A DNA stretch of 64,000 bases from Arachis hypogaea (lineage: Eukaryota; Streptophyta; Magnoliopsida; Fabales; Fabaceae). The DNA lies in contig NC_092040.1 in NCBI RefSeq assembly GCF_003086295.3, forward strand, positions 4,278,001 to 4,342,000. Reading direction: 5' to 3'. Each line of letters opens with the position of its first letter. Positions within the stretch are counted from its first letter, which is position 1. Both the position numbers and the translations under genes were made by a program. This document shows, in pieces, positions 60,560 to 64,000 of the stretch. The notes under the pieces are model-generated. The model was not told the origin of the DNA. It saw nothing but the letters and a program-made list of their open reading frames with translations, and did not search any database.

Positions 60560-62270
60560 ATTCAAAGTATTAGTATTTTCTTTCACTGGAGAGTTTATAG
60601 GTTTCTTTAGCCCACACATACACACACCATATATAGAAGCATTATTATTACTCTATCCATTTTTGGGGGATATCTCAGTAGCCTTATTGATTTTGCTTAT
60701 GAGTTTGTAAATAATATAGCAGCATGTGCAGCTCAGTTGTAAACTGTACAATTAATAGATAGCAAAGCATATATAATACACAGTATTTTTTATGTTGAGT
60801 AAATAGTCATTTCTAATTATGAAAGATTGAAGCACTGACTCTGATCATGATTAATTTAAATAAATTTTGTAATCATAAAAGATTATATCCGTTTAATATT
60901 TCTAACCAAACATTAATTTAGTGAGAGATGCTGATAGTTCTAATTATGCAATACATTCTTAAACCTTTTTTATTAAGTAAAGAGTAGTATTTTTACTAGT
61001 AAAATAAATCATAATTTTTATTTATTATATTTTATATCAATTTATAATTTATAATTTAAAGTTTAAAATTTAAAATTTATAGTTTATGATTTAAGATTTA
61101 AACTTTAAAATTTGAAGAACATTATACATTTTACTTTTTCTGAAGTGCATTAACATTCGCCAATCATGCTAATGGTGCAAGAATTGGGAACTGTAACGAA
61201 AATTAGAAGGAAAACAAATTTATTAGTGGTGCTAATCTTGCTTTATTTCCCCCTTAATTGAATTTTTTGTTCTCGTTTACCAGGGGCGACACCTCTCTAT
61301 TGTTTGATAGGTATGAGATCCACATGAATAACGGCATATACAAGAAACAAATAGAGGCTTCATTATTGAGACCAAGTTATCTAATCTTGGCTGTGTAAAT
61401 TAATTAGTTAATTAATTACCACCCGAAAAAATGCATCTCCTTTAATTATACAAAGGCGAACCAGTTAAGAAGACATATTAGCTGCCGTCAGCTTTAGCAG
61501 TTGTAATTAAAGTTATTATGTGAAGAAATCAATTTTCATCAATTAGCATAAGTATCCAATGTTATGACCCCACTATGGAGGAAAAGATAGTCACAAACTC
61601 ACAATAATAAACTTTATATATATTACACTTATCTAATATCTATATAGTTAGTTAATTAGGATTATTTAACAGTAACTTTTCATCTCAATCATGGGAGAAA
61701 AAACCTCCAAATTATACTGTTAACTTTTACAAACAGCACCAGACAGACACAAATGTGTAGTTTCCTCTTCTTAAGCTTGCAATACAAGTTATGGCATGAA
61801 AACAACAAAAAACCTTAGATGTCTCAATCTTAACAACAAAGTGCATGCCTACTTCATAATTGAGGATGCTGATTCCCTTGGAGGTAAAAATAAAGGGAAA
61901 AAACAGAGAGAAGAAAATGTGAATATTGGTGACCATAAAAACAAAAGGTGTCTAACTAATGCTGGATTGTTGGTAGAGTATTACTGTTAGTGACCCCATT
62001 TAGAAATTGGTTATGACCACCACTAACTAGGTTGATGGAGCCAATTCTATCAAAAGTCTAACTATAATATCAATCAATGTGTCTAATCAAGAAAAGCGCA
62101 TAGTAAAAAGTAAAAATTAAAAAGGATTTAACTAATTCGTATTTTAAAGACATATTTTAAAAATATAATAATAAAATTTTTTTAACGTTTTTAATATATT
62201 CAATGCATTAAAAACATAAACAAAAAATTTGTAATAATTTTTATAAAATATTTTTTTTATAATATGCTTA
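60560..62270. other. 3' flank of the protease gene and intergenic DNA
   Basis: 3'UTR to roughly 60790, then AT-rich sequence. 61034-61125 is a degenerate array of ttataattt/tttaaaatt words. No other gene is seen. Confidence 0.45.
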
Positions 62271-62283
62271 ACCTATACCCTTA

Positions 62284-62670
62284 GGTAGCGTTTGGTGTAG
62301 AGACAGAGACTGAGAGACAAGAGACAAACAAAGACTAAGAGACAGATTGAAATAAATTTTAATATTCTGTTTGGTGGAAAATGGGAGACAGAAATTGAAA
62401 CAAGAATGAAACTCTAATTTAATTTGCACAAAGGGTAAAATTGGAATTAATTAATTGAAATGAAGGTATTTTAAGTATAAAATGTTATTAAAGTTTTAGT
62501 CTCCATTTCTAAAAATTTTAGTCCCCTATGTCCCACTTTTTGGAGGTACTGAAATACTGAAATTTTATAGACAAAGACAAAAATTTTAGTACCCGTATCT
62601 AAACCAACAAACATGATACTGAATCTTAGTCTCTCAATCTCTATTTCAGTACCTCAAAACAAACGCTATC
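62284..62670. mobile_element. Tourist-like (PIF/Harbinger-type) MITE, 387 bp
   Basis: Starts GGTAGCGTTTGGTG and ends AAACAAACGCTATC, an inverted repeat. TTA occurs on both sides (62281-62283, 62671-62673). The interior has gagacagagactgagagaca on the left and tctcaatctctatttcagta on the right. Confidence 0.88.
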
Positions 62671-62674
62671 TTAA

Positions 62675-63745
62675 GGCACAAGTTAATAAAACCCAATTTA
62701 AAAAGTTCACTTCTCACATTTAGGAGAATGTACTAATGGTCAACTAATCATAATAATCTATCATGGGAGATCACATTTTGAGCTTAGTCGTCTTATTTGG
62801 GAAGACCATCAAATTATGCCTATGTACTAGTGATAGCTGCACAAAAATATAAGTTTTTATGTACACCAAACACAAGTTAGCAACCCTTGAGGTATTTAAA
62901 GTGAAAGGTATGTGAAAAATCTAAGAATAATAAAAGAAATGTCAATGTGATAAAAACAGATTTGTACCCCAAAAACAAAATTTGGAGGTTTATTTTAAGA
63001 AATTTCAATTTATTCCTATAAATTTTCTATGAAAATATATTTTCATTTTCTTTTGAAGTTTTAATAAAATCTAATTCCAGGAACAACTTGCTATCAAGAA
63101 TAACTTCTTGTCTAAAATATAAAATTTTATTTTTATATAAAAATGTGGATATTTGATATTCTCTTATCAAGGAAATAAAAATTAAGATATAAGCTTATTA
63201 TTATATCCCCCAAAATATTATGTTTTTTTTTTTTTATCAAAGATTTCATTCTTTAATTGATATTAGAATTATTTTAGAAATTTAAAATCTATATCCAGGA
63301 ATATGTAAAATAAAACAAGCATATTATAATTTATTCTTAGAAATATCACAAATTTTTTCATAATACTCCAGTATAATATTCTTAAGCATAATATTTTCGA
63401 AAATATAATTCCTTGAAATATATTTCCTAACCTTAAAACAAACTTCGGATTAGAGATATTGGGAGGCTCAAATGAACATGCACTACACCACAATATGTAA
63501 TTCATTGCGTTTAAGAGGAACATGCACCTAATCACTAAATCCATGGAAAGAATGACAAAGTAAAAGAACTTTATAAGCCACTATTAACTACCAGTTACTT
63601 GAGCCTTCTGTAAATGGAGCCTAAAGTAACTTGTCTTTTTGTAATGATAATGCTTAAACATTACGATTCCATCCATTGATAATACTACTTAACGATATGA
63701 TTCTCTGTGGTCCATCATATGCTAGAAAATAATTAGTCTCTTTTA
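62675..63745. other. Upstream region of the peroxidase gene
   Basis: No gene is seen. AT-rich sequence leads into a normal-looking promoter. Confidence 0.45.
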
Positions 63746-63749
63746 TGAC

Positions 63750-63756
63750 TATAAAA
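63750..63756 (+). promoter_or_regulatory. TATA box of the peroxidase gene
   Basis: TATAAAA lies 70-76 bp upstream of the ATG at 63826, a normal spacing for a plant gene with a short leader. Confidence 0.7.
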
Positions 63757-63825
63757 TGCCATTTTACCCATCTTTGCATTCCTAAGCTAAAAGCTAACAT
63801 ATCATCAAAGTAATCTTAATTGGCA

Positions 63826-64000
63826 ATGGCTAGCAAGGTCCCTTTCTTGACTATGATTATCATACTTTCTGCAGTTTCCTCAGGAAACTCACTCAGCTTG
63901 AACCACTATGAAAAGTCATGCCCTAATGTTGAGTTCATTGTTGCCAAAGCAGTGAAGGATGCCACAGCTAGGGACAAAACAGTTCCTGCAGCACTTCTGC
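63826..64000 (+). CDS. Class III secretory peroxidase (5' end only)
   Basis: 58 codons are visible before the window ends. MASKVPFLTMIIILSAVSSG is a signal peptide. The mature start SLSLNHYEKSCPNVEFIVAK carries the first conserved cysteine of the family, followed by AVKDATARDKTVPAALL, which leads into the distal-histidine motif expected just beyond the window (RMHFHDC in relatives). The wording is closest to the peroxidase 64 type as I remember it. These haem enzymes act in the cell wall (lignin cross-linking, H2O2 metabolism). The frame is open to the last base. Confidence 0.93.
   Translation, partial: MASKVPFLTMIIILSAVSSGNSLSLNHYEKSCPNVEFIVAKAVKDATARDKTVPAALL

Noticed and set aside
1..64000. 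CRISPR arrays, rRNA or tRNA genes
   Set aside because: No regularly spaced identical repeats with unique spacers and no cloverleaf with A and B boxes were found; the cggttcaag and gttcgaat words near 52816, 54860 and 57430 lack matching stems.

Overview
The window looks like euchromatic but repeat-rich nuclear DNA of a flowering plant. Genes are split by short AT-rich introns with canonical plant splice sites, the intergenic DNA is very AT-rich, and nested plant transposon families fill it. The gene products and the repeat style point to a legume, and peanut (Arachis) is my best guess. The genus call is inference from memory and was not tested.

Four ordinary host genes are present. (1) Positions 1-4659, minus strand: a cytosolic-type aconitate hydratase, 16 coding exons in view, 3' end cut off by the window edge. 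(2) 36850-38768, plus strand: a five-exon RING-H2 membrane protein of the NEP1-interacting-protein type. (3) 56674-60537, plus strand: a ten-exon secreted aspartic protease with a probable GPI anchor. (4) 63826-64000, plus strand: the first 58 codons of a class III peroxidase. A fifth gene, two-B3-domain (REM-like), lies at 21171-23655 on the minus strand with a leader exon near 24849-25020. It is intron-containing and in frame, but its second B3 domain has two internal stops. A more decayed B3 relic lies at 11122-11760.

Most of the rest is mobile DNA. A 6.05-kb PIF/Harbinger element (12537-18589) has matching termini, a TTA target duplication, a transposase broken by one stop codon, a subterminal ~67-bp repeat array and what look like captured host exons. 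A Helitron-type 3' end (hairpin plus CTAG) sits at 20724 just downstream of the B3 gene, beside a ~110-bp sequence that recurs at 25683. Two copies of a small non-autonomous LTR retrotransposon (30069-31591 plus; 46161-47337 minus) have ~200-bp LTRs, perfect 5-bp target duplications and an internal region built largely of ~31-bp tandem repeats. One of their LTRs carries a nested hAT-like element. Several MITEs have readable target duplications: hAT-like (28855), Mutator-like with 9-bp duplications (39842, 41529, 44192, 45374) and Tourist-like with TTA (62284). A copia-type solo LTR, a CACTA-like end and a TTF-type hAT relic complete the picture.

The four host genes are not functionally linked: central carbon metabolism, ubiquitin ligation at a membrane, and two secreted enzymes. 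The window's interest lies in the transposon biology, especially the minisatellite-bearing LTR element, the Harbinger with captured exons, and the possible link between B3 genes and Helitron ends.
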